Source of the DNA: SAR324 cluster bacterium
GTDB lineage: Bacteria; SAR324; NAC60-12
Length of the DNA stretch: 64,000 nt
NCBI GenBank assembly: GCA_028281495.1
Contig: JANQJU010000023.1
Coordinates: 248,001-312,000, forward strand
Reading direction: 5' to 3'
Position numbers and translations under genes: made by a program. Shown in pieces: positions 33,401-41,774 of the stretch (within the stretch, counting starts at the first letter, position 1; the number at the start of each line of letters is the position of its first letter). The notes below the pieces were generated by a model. The model saw nothing but the letters and a program-made list of their open reading frames with translations, was not told the DNA's origin and made no database searches.

Positions 33401-33895
33401 TTCCGTGTTGGGGGGCAACCGGATATCAAAGGTGATTTCACTATGAATCAGCCCTTTTTCATGAGCTGGAATATAGGCCCCGTTGCGCTGTGTTTGAATT
33501 CCACCTCCCGGGAAGATTTCATACAAATGCATGTAGCGAATGTAGCCAAAGCGCTGGAACAGAATGAGATGTTGGAGCGTGTCGGTCGGATTTTGAATCG
33601 TGAAACGGACCCAATACTTGGCGTGAGTGAATCCAAAATTGAGAGTCTTTTTTTTTTGACTGGGTGTGAATTGATCAACCCATTCGGGAAGCAATACTTG
33701 TTCTACAGACAAATCCCCTGATTCATCAGCAAGATAACTGACATGAGGCCCCACATCATATTGGTGGATGTTGTCGCTCAGGATAATTGGGGCTTGTGCG
33801 ACCGCATTTCCCAAAAACCCCTGGCAAGCCAACAAAACATAAAGATTCAACACCAAGAATTGCTGTATCTTCGTCCACGCATTCCCTTGCAGCAT
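30464..33895 (-). CDS. 7TMR-DISM hybrid sensor histidine kinase
   Basis: 1143 residues. Signal peptide (1-34), 7TMR-DISMED2 extracellular carbohydrate-binding-like domain (about 35-190), seven membrane helices (about 200-400), coiled coil, HisKA with H444 (FLANVSHELRTPLHG), HATPase (550-660; GTGLGLAITKQLI), receiver with D755 (PDLILLDIMMPRLNGYEV) and a PAS domain (about 850-925), then about 200 residues of unrecognised helical sequence. Phosphorelay between H444 and D755 is expected, but the final output is not encoded here. GGAGACAG precedes the ATG. The gene lies behind the GT1 gene on the same strand. Confidence 0.94.
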   Translation of the reverse strand: MLQGNAWTKIQQFLVLNLYVLLACQGFLGNAVAQAPIILSDNIHQYDVGPHVSYLADESGDLSVEQVLLPEWVDQFTPSQKKKTLNFGFTHAKYWVRFTIQNPTDTLQHLILFQRFGYIRYMHLYEIFPGGGIQTQRNGAYIPAHEKGLIHSEITFDIRLPPNTERTFLIEVNPLGGLVRLALTLRNTHGVFEYFQGSHTGWGLLMGGLIFLGLYNLLHFFLLRDRSYLYYVLFILSGMGSIAFVSGWGYIYVQPYTGWWNEDFNTPPKYFFLAFYIQYARSLLNFDKFFPRFDQALRFIAWGLGCLGVWTLFFHSFALSSFGNLWHPVTFVLVLIMSGLRSWQRYVPAYWLFFSSSGLVIGIGITAVAGQVIDTDSELMLVAFLASIGLEFVLFSMGLSSRHSILRREKEQAQNQAIQLQQQIVDELKRADQLKDEFLANVSHELRTPLHGIIGLGQAFQTEGVLTQPAHRENMQLIITSAQRLATLVNDILDFSRIRNHDLQLQKRQVEMLSLLRLVEGICQPMLGNKPVVILLEVPQQSVWLVADENRLQQILINLLSNAAKFTHEGEIYIKLTQSEANVTISVRDTGIGIPFDKQEQIFKPFFQADGSISRRYAGTGLGLAITKQLIELHNGELHLKSKPGKGSEFSVILPKAGKDSARVEESIVIDTTSNSPLGAKPTDKPDMTTEESKPVERASVSPQATILVVDDEPVNLKVVETQLAAEGYWVRTAIDGFRALEEVKLQRPDLILLDIMMPRLNGYEVCRQLRETYNPAQVPIIMLTARTQVADTVKGLQAGANDYLTKPFHKEELVARVRSQLQQKAATELLQENQRLQWEIDRAHRQERLYRQTQERLTLILDASQEAIIAVDEKQHIVFINQLASQWLNISVDDWLNQPVSRLIPPDVDQHPIALDTNSSLAQVSNSHYPHLTLEGDKGHQWEGQMWQTSLETDEPLRILTLAPINANTPSSMTTQTPRWVQELNVNRQRLLQLIDLLADLTPDLYQDQPKVIEGLKQLDATLSNLISAKPEPNPETRFRQTLVKVMQQALLCWEFATGTTMVELAQESGLWAVHTEENRLRARTAERYLEVKRLPQKPRWRNVVNTANYVLGHCPLPPDKHHQLNEILNQLTQLIHQRHLS

Positions 33896-34003
33896 CTGTC
33901 TCCATTGAATTCTGTTAAAAACCTGTCAAGTGACTCAACTTTAAACTTGTTAGATATGTTCTATCACATGATTAGGGGCAAATTTATAGAATCATAGGAA
34001 TCG

Positions 34004-35287
34004 CTACAAAGGAAGAGAAAAAGGAGTCTCGATAAACCTCACTGCTTGAGCCACGCCGTCTTCTTGACGGAGTTGTTCTCCGAGTATTTCAGCATTGTGT
34101 TGATAGGAAGGGGTGGTGATCAATTCCCGGAGGGCGGTGGCCAGTTTTTCCGCAGTCAACTGTTTTTGAGGAATGGGGGCACATCCAACACCGAGCGCAT
34201 GGACACGTTTCCCCCAAAACGGTTGGTCCCCGAAAAATGGACAAATGAGCGTGGGACGACCTGCTCGTAATCCGGCAGCCGTGGTCCCCGCCCCTCCATG
34301 ATGCACCACAGCAGCCATTCGCGGGAACAGCCAGTCATGAGGAGCTTGTTCGATTTTGAAGATCGTGTCGGGCAGCGATGTGGCACTCAATCCGCCCCAC
34401 CCGGTTGCGAGAATCCCTCGAACACCCGCCTGTTGTAAGCCTTCAATGATCAACTGGGTCAGTCGTTGGGGGTTGCGTCCGGAAATGCTACCAAATCCCA
34501 CATAAATCGGTGGATCGCCCGCATCCAAAAACGCTTGGAGTTCGCGAGGAGGTTGCCAAGTATCGATCCGGTCTAAAAACCAGTACCCAGTGGCAACCGC
34601 CGTATTCGGCCAATCTTTGGGGGTTGGAACCACATGAGGGCTGTGGCCATGTAGCACGGGAATGGCCTTCCCATCCTGAGTATGAAGCACATCGATTCCA
34701 CGGGACAATGGAGGCAATTCATGAGTCGCTCGCCATTCTTTGACAAATTTCCCAATGGAAGCTTTGGTGATTCCCAGGATGAGGGAATAGCTCAGTCGAT
34801 TATACCAACCTCCCAGTTTCCAGTTGGGAAAACCCGCGCCCGGAAATTCTGCTGTGGGCACATAGGTCGGCTGGAGCACGGCCGTCATCACTGGGATGTT
34901 TAACTTTTCTGCAAAGTGAGGTGCCCCAAAGGCTTTGGGATGGTAGAGAATCAAGTCCGGTTGGAGGCTTTGTGTGACTTGCCAACTGTCCTGGAGCATC
35001 TGTCGTTGCAAGGGAGCGACCTGTTGATACAGCTTGCGTACTGTTTTGACCCACTCCCAAATATTCGTTGTATTTTCCATTGCATCTCGACCCGCTTCAG
35101 AGTCCATCAGTTTGAGAAGCTCATTGGTCATGTAGCCGTAGTTCAAACCATGTTCGACAATAAAAGATTCAAACTGGGAACTGGTGCAGATCGTCACCGC
35201 ATGCCCTACGGATTGAAGGCCCTTTCCCAAGGCCACGTAAGGCTGCACATCCCCGCGAGAGCCGAATGTCAGGATTAAAATGTTCAT
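34004..35287 (-). CDS. GT1 family glycosyltransferase (sterol/macrolide glucosyltransferase-like)
   Basis: 427 residues of GT-B fold. The start (ILILTFGSRGDVQPYVALGKGL) and the C-terminal donor-site signature (HHGGAGTTAAGLRAGRPTLI and then PFFGDQPFW) define the family that glucosylates sterols, flavonoids or lipids with UDP-sugars. The start overlaps the stop of the adenylate cyclase gene (ATGA), so translation is coupled. The acceptor is unknown; with a lipoxygenase and acyltransferase nearby a lipid acceptor is plausible, but this is inference. Confidence 0.93.
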   Translation of the reverse strand: MNILILTFGSRGDVQPYVALGKGLQSVGHAVTICTSSQFESFIVEHGLNYGYMTNELLKLMDSEAGRDAMENTTNIWEWVKTVRKLYQQVAPLQRQMLQDSWQVTQSLQPDLILYHPKAFGAPHFAEKLNIPVMTAVLQPTYVPTAEFPGAGFPNWKLGGWYNRLSYSLILGITKASIGKFVKEWRATHELPPLSRGIDVLHTQDGKAIPVLHGHSPHVVPTPKDWPNTAVATGYWFLDRIDTWQPPRELQAFLDAGDPPIYVGFGSISGRNPQRLTQLIIEGLQQAGVRGILATGWGGLSATSLPDTIFKIEQAPHDWLFPRMAAVVHHGGAGTTAAGLRAGRPTLICPFFGDQPFWGKRVHALGVGCAPIPQKQLTAEKLATALRELITTPSYQHNAEILGEQLRQEDGVAQAVRFIETPFSLPL

Positions 35288-36489
35288 GATTTCAAAGAGT
35301 CGTCAGTTGTTGATCGAGCTGTCGGGCAGTCTCGTTGATAATCCACGGCCCAATAGGGGGTGATTTCACGATCAATTCCTTTCACATGAATCTGCCCTCT
35401 CGGTTTGCACTGAATGCAGTCTTTCACGAGGTGGAAGGTGGATTCGGCAATCAAAATTTGTCCCGGCTCGGAACTGGATTCCAGGCGAGAGGCCAAATTG
35501 ACGGTCCGTCCTACAATCGTGTAATCCATGCGGTTTTCTGAACCGAAATTGCCCACTGTGCATTCGCCGGTATTGATTCCGATGCGAATATCAATCCCCA
35601 TCAACCGGGCGCGTTCTCTCATTTCGAGTGCCATCAAGACACATTTCAGAGCATCTTGGCGTTCTCCTGAAGTTTGAGGGTCTCCAAAGAAGACCATCAC
35701 GGCATCTCCAATGAATTTATCCAGGGTGCCTCCATAGCGTAAGGCAATGTCGGCCATGTCATTGAGGTACGTGTTCAACCAGTGTGAAAGTTCTTTTTCA
35801 TCCATCCGTTCGACCCGGGCGGTGAATCCAACGATATCGGAAAAACAAACAGTGAGTTTTTTCCGGGTGGTTGCGATTCGCACGTCGTTTTCCCCGGAAA
35901 AGATAGAATCATAGACTTGGGGGGGAAGATACTTTGAAAGCTTCGAGGACAAGGTTTGCAAATGGGTATTTTTTAAGGCGATTTCTTGATTAGCGGCTTC
36001 GAGTTGATGATTCCTCAGTTTCAGATGGGCTTCGTTTTCTTGCAACGCGTTTTCAAAGCGTTTCCTTTCGGTAATGTCTCGAATGATCCCTCCAAAAAAG
36101 AGTTCTCCTTCAAGTTCCCAACATGAGATCGACAGTTCGAGGGGGAACACCTCCCCTGTTTTCCGGACACCTTCTAGTTCGGCCGTTTGCCCCACGATAT
36201 GGATATGGCCTTTTTTGACGCGCTCCATTCCGTTGATATGGGCTTGTTTGTATTTGTCCGGGATCAAGATCGTTAATGGTTCTCCCAACACCTCACTTGC
36301 TTCGTAACCGAATATGACTTTGGCTCCGTGGTTCCAGGAGAGTATCGTTCCACTCGAATCCGACATAATAATGGCATCCACCGATGTGTGCATCACCGCA
36401 CGCAATTGATACTCTACGTTTTTTGAAAGGTCTCCTTTCAGCGCGAGCTTTTCTAACTCTTGTTGAAATGTCTGTACGGTGTTTTTCAT
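35284..36489 (-). CDS. PAS-domain class III adenylate cyclase
   Basis: 401 residues from the ATG at 36489 (a TTG at 36588 is also in frame; neither has a strong ribosome site). A PAS domain at about 30-145 (TSVDAIIMSDSSGTILSWN, IIRDITERKRFE), a coiled linker, then the cyclase core. Metal-binding Asp residues are in FSDIVGFT and IGDAVMVFFGDP; the purine-specifying pair is Lys (TLDKFIGDA) and Thr (YTIVG), which marks ATP rather than GTP; the transition-state Asn and Arg are in VNLASRLE. It therefore probably makes cAMP. The downstream GT1 gene is coupled by ATGA. Confidence 0.9.
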   Translation of the reverse strand: MKNTVQTFQQELEKLALKGDLSKNVEYQLRAVMHTSVDAIIMSDSSGTILSWNHGAKVIFGYEASEVLGEPLTILIPDKYKQAHINGMERVKKGHIHIVGQTAELEGVRKTGEVFPLELSISCWELEGELFFGGIIRDITERKRFENALQENEAHLKLRNHQLEAANQEIALKNTHLQTLSSKLSKYLPPQVYDSIFSGENDVRIATTRKKLTVCFSDIVGFTARVERMDEKELSHWLNTYLNDMADIALRYGGTLDKFIGDAVMVFFGDPQTSGERQDALKCVLMALEMRERARLMGIDIRIGINTGECTVGNFGSENRMDYTIVGRTVNLASRLESSSEPGQILIAESTFHLVKDCIQCKPRGQIHVKGIDREITPYWAVDYQRDCPTARSTTDDSLKS

Positions 36490-36564
36490 TTTTTTGCTTT
36501 GAATGAACCTGGTTTGCTTAAAACAAGCGTTGTGATCCCAATCCTTTAATGAATATTCAAAAAT

Positions 36565-36581
36565 TAGCAGGTACGCCTGCT
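36565..36581 (-). terminator. Hairpin with T-run upstream of the cyclase start
   Basis: AGCAGG-CGTA-CCTGCT followed by AATTTTT on the minus strand, about 80 bp before the cyclase ATG. It looks like a short intrinsic terminator, either an attenuator of the cyclase/GT1 transcript or the end of an upstream transcript. Confidence 0.4.
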
Positions 36582-36620
36582 TAAACAATATCTATTTGAT
36601 TGGTTTTCGAATCGACCCTT

Positions 36621-36764
36621 CATTGGCAAATTGATCTTTCATTGCCAAACTGAGCCTGCATCGGCAAATCGATCCTGTACTGCCAAACTGATCCTGCATT
36701 GGCAGATTGACCCTTCATTGGCAGATTGACCCTTCATTGGCAGATCGACCCTACATTGCCAAAA
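36621..36764. repeat. 19-bp tandem repeat, seven and a half copies
   Basis: Units close to CATTGGCAGATTGACCCTT, the middle ones near-identical and the outer ones more divergent. The array ends 73 bp before the selenoprotein start. Since 19 is not a multiple of 3, open frames across it are accidental. Confidence 0.95.
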
Positions 36765-36837
36765 AAGGGGGGCGTGCTATAAGGAAAGAACCCCTTCATC
36801 TGTCCCCTTCCATTCACAATCCACTCGAAAGGAACTC

Positions 36838-37650
36838 ATGGAAATTGTCGAAGATCTGGAGTCGTGGACACTCGACTACCAACAAAGATGGCTGGCCGAT
36901 CTGGAGAAAAACGGTCAACAGAATTGGAAACTGTATTCCTATGTCAAAAACAAAGAAAGCGTTGCAGGCAAAGCGGTGGATCTCTCGAAAAGCCGTCTTG
37001 CTTTGATTTCAACCGCAGGGGCCTATCTCAAAGATTCCCACGAGCCGTTTGATGCGGCGAATATGTTAGGAGACTACACCATCCGATGTTTCCCCTCCTC
37101 TACGGATTTTACTGAACTGGACTACGCACATGAGCATTACGATCAAACCGCGGTGCGTGCTGACGCCCAAGTGCTATTGCCACTACGACATTTGGAAGAA
37201 CTCACACAAACAGGCAAAGTGAGCGAACTTGCTCCTTCGGTGATCAGCTATTCCGGCTACCAACCGGATGTGTCGAAGATTGTTCATGAACTGGTGCCAG
37301 CGGTGATTGAACTGGCCCAACAAGACCGCATTGAAGCTGCATTGCTGGTGCCCTCCTGACCGCTTTGTGCGCAGTCCGTGGGACTGCTGGCCCGTGGCCT
37401 GGAACTGGCTGGAATAGCAACTGCTCTCACGAGCTGGAGTCCGGGCATCACCCGCCCCACTCGTCCCCCTCGTGTGACATTCACACGTCTTGGAAAAGGA
37501 AGCACCTTGGGAAATCCTCACGATGGGGAACAACAGCGTCGTGTTCTAAAGGCCACCTTGGACCTTTTCCAACAAGATGCCCCGGTGAATCCGGTGCGCC
37601 TCGATGAAAAACACCATCGCGCTCCAAACAATCGGGAGACGCGGCCATAA
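36838..37650 (+). CDS. Selenoprotein of the GrdB/PrdB reductase family (in-frame UGA = Sec174)
   Basis: 270 residues if the TGA at 37357-37359 is read as selenocysteine. The part before it (STAGAYLKDSHEPFDA, GDYTIRCFPSS, HEHYDQTAVRADAQVLLPL, RIEAALLVPS) and the part after it (LLARGLELAGIATALTS, FTRLGKGSTLGNPHDGEQQR) both match glycine/sarcosine/betaine and D-proline reductase selenoprotein B, whose redox motif is Sec-x-x-Cys. Here TGA-CCG-CTT-TGT gives U174-P-L-C177. Eleven bases after the TGA a perfect 7-bp hairpin with GUG loop forms a bSECIS-like element. AAAGGAACTC precedes the ATG. The other reductase subunits are absent nearby, so it is an orphan, PR-like selenoprotein, probably a thiol-dependent oxidoreductase. 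If UGA is read as stop, a 173-residue protein without its active site would result. Confidence 0.85.
37371..37387 (+). promoter_or_regulatory. bSECIS-like hairpin
   Basis: GCAGTCC-GTG-GGACTGC begins 11 nt after the in-frame TGA. Bacterial SECIS elements need an apical stem-loop about that far downstream with G and U in the loop for SelB binding; both conditions are met. Confidence 0.75.
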
Positions 37651-37683
37651 TCACCGAAGTTTCAGCGAGCTTCCGAGCTATGA

Positions 37684-38052
37684 GATTGGGAGCGGGTGCG
37701 CCAAGTCTTTGCTCCTGAGGTGGTGTTCGATATGTCGAGTATGACCCAGCAACCGCCCGTCACGATGGCAGCTCAAGCCATTACCGATGCTTGGGATGCG
37801 GGATTAAAACCCTTGAAAGCCGTGCATCACCAGTATGGGAATCTGAAGGTGACTCTTCAAGGAGAGGAAGCCACAGCATTTGCGTATGGAATTGCATTGC
37901 ATTATCTCCCCAATGCCACCAACCGCAATACCCGGACCTTTGTAGGCACTTACGATTTCCATTTGGTAAAGATTGACGGAACGTGGAAAATCGATCAGTT
38001 CAAATTCAACTTGAAATACATCGATGGCAACATGGAACTGGAGAAAAGTTAA
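37684..38052 (+). pseudogene. SnoaL-like/NTF2-fold protein, 5' end degraded
   Basis: About 122 codons open after a TGA at 37681 read DWERVRQVFAPEVVFDMSS, HHQYGNLKVTL and TRTFVGTYDFHLVKIDGTWK, the SnoaL-like polyketide-cyclase/ketosteroid-isomerase fold. Family members have some 25 further residues before DWE; a shifted frame upstream reads IITEVSASFRAM, like their missing first helix, so a frameshift or small deletion has hit the 5' end. A GTG at 37696 could start a shortened 118-residue protein. It lies 33 bp after the selenoprotein stop. Confidence 0.5.
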
Positions 38053-38061
38053 TGGTGCGTT

Positions 38062-40830
38062 TTATTCGTCTTCGTCCTCGTCTTCCGGAAACACAACTTC
38101 CAACACGGCCTCAAACACTTTTGTTTCATGGATGGAGACTCTACCGGACTTGGCTATGATGCGATGGTCATCCGTGTTGTGCCACCCGGATTCGGCTTCA
38201 TCGAAGTCTTCACGCACGCGGAACAATGTGAGCGGCTGGCCGTTAAAAGTGACTTGGGTTGCCTGATAGCCTTCAATCTCACGTTCGTTGTAAGCAACTG
38301 GTATGATCCATTCCACCATGTGATTGCGAGCATCCGGTGCACCCCGATAGTTCCCCGTCGAAGGATCGATGGTCGCGGTTACGGTCATTCCTTCTTCGCG
38401 CTGATGAATCACCGTGGAGCGGACGGCTCCGGTTTGGTAGGCAATCGACTGTCCATCGTCTTCCAATAGAGTGAACTCGGAAGGTGCGGCTCCGGCAAAG
38501 ATCTTCACCCACAAAGGTTCTTCGGGTGGCGCTAAAGCTTGGATGGGGCTGGCGTCCTCTTCATCAATCGGAATGAAGCGCGTTGGAATGATGGCCCCGG
38601 CTCGCACCAACAAGGGGAGACGCAAACGTTTCTCAGCATACAGTTTGAAGTAAGGCGACCATTCGCCGTCACTTGGGAAAGCCTTGCCCGTGTGGTAGTC
38701 AACCCAGGTTCCAGCTGGGAGGTACAGGCGACGATCTTTGGTGAACTTTTCCACCGCAATACCGGCCATCATGTCTTGCCCAATCATCTTTTGGTGGCCA
38801 AGGTTCCGGACGTTGTCATCGCTTTGATAATAATACACCAGGGGTGGAAAGATTGGCTCGGCATGACGATACGCTCGATGAGCCAGGGTGTAGAGGTAAG
38901 GCATCAGCTCATAGCGCAGCCGGATATTGGCCCGATTGCTGAGGACATCTCCCACAAGGGCTGGAGACGTGTCATGGCAATTGCACAAATTCATCGCATG
39001 AGGGCGTACCGGCACATCAAATAGAGCCGAGTAAGCAAACCACCGGGTATACAAGTCGTCGATGACCTCTTTACGCATCCAACTTTGTCGAAAAAAACCA
39101 CCGATGTCGGAGCCATAATAATCGATTCCTGAAAAAGACAGATGCAGTTGGGCATTGGCATGGGCAGCCAAACTGCCCAAGTTGGAGCCGATATCGCCTG
39201 ACCACAAACTGGCTCCCCACCGTTGCATGCCTGGTCCACCGGAACGAGACATCATGAAAGGGCGTTGTTGTGTTTGATTGCGTTGGTATCCACGCCAAAT
39301 GCTTTCCAGCCAAGCAAAGTTGTATAGATTGTGTACTTCAGGATGGAGTTTCCCTCCAAAATACCATCCGGCACCATAGTATTCGGGTTCACCCAAATCC
39401 GTCCAATGCCCCAAGACGCCCATGTCAATCAAGGGTTGCCGCTTCCAGTCGTGCCAATGAGCCGCTCCATTGGGGTTTGTCCAGTCGACCATCCCTCCGC
39501 GGCCCCACCAAGTGTTCATTTTTACGGGATCACAATCTTTACAGCCTAAAACTAGAAAGTTTTTTTCGCGAAGGTGCTCGTGCTCCGTCAGAGAATCGTT
39601 GATGTAGGACTCTTCGATCAACATCAGTCCCACGCCATAGCGGTCGTGCAGCTCTTGAATTTTCTGTTCGGGTTCAGGAAATTCTTCTCGATCCCATGTC
39701 AGTTTTCCCATGGAACTGGGTTCCTCTTTTTCACGATTCCCTAAACCGCCAAACCATTGCAGATCCATCACAAAGCCATCGATTGGAAAGTTCAAACGAC
39801 GCAAGCCCGAATGCACATAATCCAATTCGTCCCAATTTTCGTAACCGAACTCTGACACCCAAAGCCCCCACATTTTTTTAGGGGGCATCAAGGGGTGTCC
39901 CACCAATTCCATATAATCTTGGCGTAAATCAGGCAGATCCTTTCCCGTCAAAAGGTACATACGGATGGGATCACTTTCGAATTCCACATCCCAGGTTCTG
40001 CCGTTCAAATCCCAGGTCTGCACGCTCGCGTCATCCAGATAAAATGCATAGTTTTGGAATTCGGGTCCTACGGCATACAACACGGGCATTTGCGTGTTAC
40101 CAACGTTGCCCCCTTTGAACTTTTCTAAGATGTTGCCAAACTTTCCCCCCTCTCGCACGTTTCCCAACCAATCGTTGTCGGTTTCCGCGTGGCGCATGAA
40201 TTGTTGCCCCAGTCCATAGACATGGGTGGTGTCGTTTCGAGTCAAGGTGAGCTGCTTGGTTTCGGAATCCAGATCCTTCGGGCATATCGTTGTCATCTCA
40301 AATTGTCGAATACGATCCGTTGCCATGATACACAGCGTGGCAAGATCGATTTGAAGCGTGAACTCCTCGGTACGAATTTCAGGATTGGATTGGTCTTTCG
40401 TATTTGCGGGTGCTGACGTTTGCAGAGAGTTGGAAGGATCTATCTTCATCGCAGAATGCGGCGTGTATTCCAGGCCGGCGGCTCCTGAATATTCCGTCTT
40501 GGCTACGAAGAGCGAGACCGGAATCCCCTGTTGGAGGGCGTTGGTAGACTGCGAAGCGTATTCCACATGAAGGAGGTCATCATCCAAAACTTCCAAAGTG
40601 AGATGCATTCCCCGCGATTCGCTGGAAACAGCAAATCGAACCGGCGATCCGGCTGGGGCCGAGACAAACGGACTTTGCGCCAAAGCATTCGGGACCTTCA
40701 CGAATAGCGACAGTACTATGAATAGCGAGAGCACCATGAATAGCGAGACCACCAACGCGATGGCCGATGCTCCCCAAGCATAGCAACGCGAAGCAGATAA
40801 TTTGGCACTAAGGAAAACGTAGGACATCAT
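38062..40830 (-). CDS. Secreted GH31 family glycosidase
   Basis: 922 residues. An unusually long signal segment (about 1-51, with LSLFMVLSLFIVLSLF) is followed by the N-terminal beta-sandwich, the (beta/alpha)8 barrel and C-terminal beta domains. The nucleophile is D478 in GHWTDLGEPE and the acid/base is D546 in LWSGDIGSN; DGFVMDLQWF is also a family hallmark. GH31 enzymes act on alpha-glucosides, alpha-xylosides or sulfoquinovosides. The chain ends in a run of Glu and Asp. An 18-bp DNA repeat lies inside the signal region (about 40704-40752). The MalG-like permease gene is upstream on the same strand. Confidence 0.94.
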   Translation of the reverse strand: MMSYVFLSAKLSASRCYAWGASAIALVVSLFMVLSLFIVLSLFVKVPNALAQSPFVSAPAGSPVRFAVSSESRGMHLTLEVLDDDLLHVEYASQSTNALQQGIPVSLFVAKTEYSGAAGLEYTPHSAMKIDPSNSLQTSAPANTKDQSNPEIRTEEFTLQIDLATLCIMATDRIRQFEMTTICPKDLDSETKQLTLTRNDTTHVYGLGQQFMRHAETDNDWLGNVREGGKFGNILEKFKGGNVGNTQMPVLYAVGPEFQNYAFYLDDASVQTWDLNGRTWDVEFESDPIRMYLLTGKDLPDLRQDYMELVGHPLMPPKKMWGLWVSEFGYENWDELDYVHSGLRRLNFPIDGFVMDLQWFGGLGNREKEEPSSMGKLTWDREEFPEPEQKIQELHDRYGVGLMLIEESYINDSLTEHEHLREKNFLVLGCKDCDPVKMNTWWGRGGMVDWTNPNGAAHWHDWKRQPLIDMGVLGHWTDLGEPEYYGAGWYFGGKLHPEVHNLYNFAWLESIWRGYQRNQTQQRPFMMSRSGGPGMQRWGASLWSGDIGSNLGSLAAHANAQLHLSFSGIDYYGSDIGGFFRQSWMRKEVIDDLYTRWFAYSALFDVPVRPHAMNLCNCHDTSPALVGDVLSNRANIRLRYELMPYLYTLAHRAYRHAEPIFPPLVYYYQSDDNVRNLGHQKMIGQDMMAGIAVEKFTKDRRLYLPAGTWVDYHTGKAFPSDGEWSPYFKLYAEKRLRLPLLVRAGAIIPTRFIPIDEEDASPIQALAPPEEPLWVKIFAGAAPSEFTLLEDDGQSIAYQTGAVRSTVIHQREEGMTVTATIDPSTGNYRGAPDARNHMVEWIIPVAYNEREIEGYQATQVTFNGQPLTLFRVREDFDEAESGWHNTDDHRIIAKSGRVSIHETKVFEAVLEVVFPEDEDEDE

Positions 40831-40940
40831 TGATACGCCATTTTGTAGATAGGTTAATCAAAGGTTCCGGGCAGTCCATCGCCCAATCGATTCGTCAGCA
40901 ATTTCTATTGAAGGCAAATTTTATTTTGGAGACCGGTATG

Positions 40941-41750
40941 TTAATGAATCCCGCGAGTCAGACCAGCGATGATCCGTTTTTGGTAGATCAGGATGAGGAG
41001 CAAGACCGGCAGGGACACGATGGCCGACCCGGCCATATCGATTCCGGCAAAGGGGCCTCCGAAAATCATGAGCGTTCCGACCGAAACGGTGCGAGTTTCC
41101 TCGGTAAACGAAAAAGTCATGGCAAACATGACTTCTTTCCACGTTTCGATAAAAATCACGACCCCCACCGCAGTACTCACCGGGCGCATCACCGGGGCAA
41201 TGACCGCAATCAACACTTCTAAAGGATTGCACCCATCCAGCATCGCGGCTTCGGCTAAGGACTTGGGCAAATCCTTCATGAAATACATCATCACCAACAC
41301 AGCAAACGGCACCCCGTTGATGAGATTGACCAATACCAGCCCGACTAATGTGTCATACAGACGAGTGAGCGAAAGCATCTCAAACAAACCCGAAATCACC
41401 GCCACGCGTGGGAAGCACACAATGGCAAAGAGAATGGCCATTACCAAAATTCGGGTACGTGGACGTATCGCAAATTGAGAAAGCGCATAAGCCGCCGGTA
41501 AGCCGATACTCACACTCACATAGGTTGTCATCCCAGCCAAGAATATCGAGTTCAGCAGCAGACTAGTAAAGTCAGTGAAGTTCCACACAGCGCGGTAAAA
41601 ATTCCAGGTGATCTCGCTGAGGGTGAAAGGCAAATAGGCTTCATCCGGAAGCTTCACACTGAGAAGTAAGCCATACGCCAATGGTCCCCAAAACAGGAAC
41701 AACACCAACAATCGAAAGATCCAATCCCAAACGGTTGATTTTTTTCGCAT
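40941..41750 (-). CDS. Orphan MalG-type sugar ABC transporter permease
   Basis: 269 residues with six membrane helices. The coupling loop EAAMLDGCNPLEVLIAVIAPVM is the EAA motif of carbohydrate permeases, and the ATP-ase contact lies there. In normal operons a MalF-like partner, a binding protein and an ATPase accompany it; none is adjacent. The gene is followed 110 bp later by the GH31 glycosidase and preceded by an acyltransferase, so import of the released sugar is suggested, with partners elsewhere. The start has only a weak ribosome site. Confidence 0.88.
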   Translation of the reverse strand: MRKKSTVWDWIFRLLVLFLFWGPLAYGLLLSVKLPDEAYLPFTLSEITWNFYRAVWNFTDFTSLLLNSIFLAGMTTYVSVSIGLPAAYALSQFAIRPRTRILVMAILFAIVCFPRVAVISGLFEMLSLTRLYDTLVGLVLVNLINGVPFAVLVMMYFMKDLPKSLAEAAMLDGCNPLEVLIAVIAPVMRPVSTAVGVVIFIETWKEVMFAMTFSFTEETRTVSVGTLMIFGGPFAGIDMAGSAIVSLPVLLLILIYQKRIIAGLTRGIH

Positions 41751-41774
41751 CGGAAATTTCTCCAGTCGGATTTA

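Noticed and set aside
36707..37006. Frame starting in the 19-bp repeat and running into the selenoprotein gene
   Set aside because: It is in another frame, its start lies inside the minisatellite, and the selenoprotein frame has the ribosome site and family similarity.
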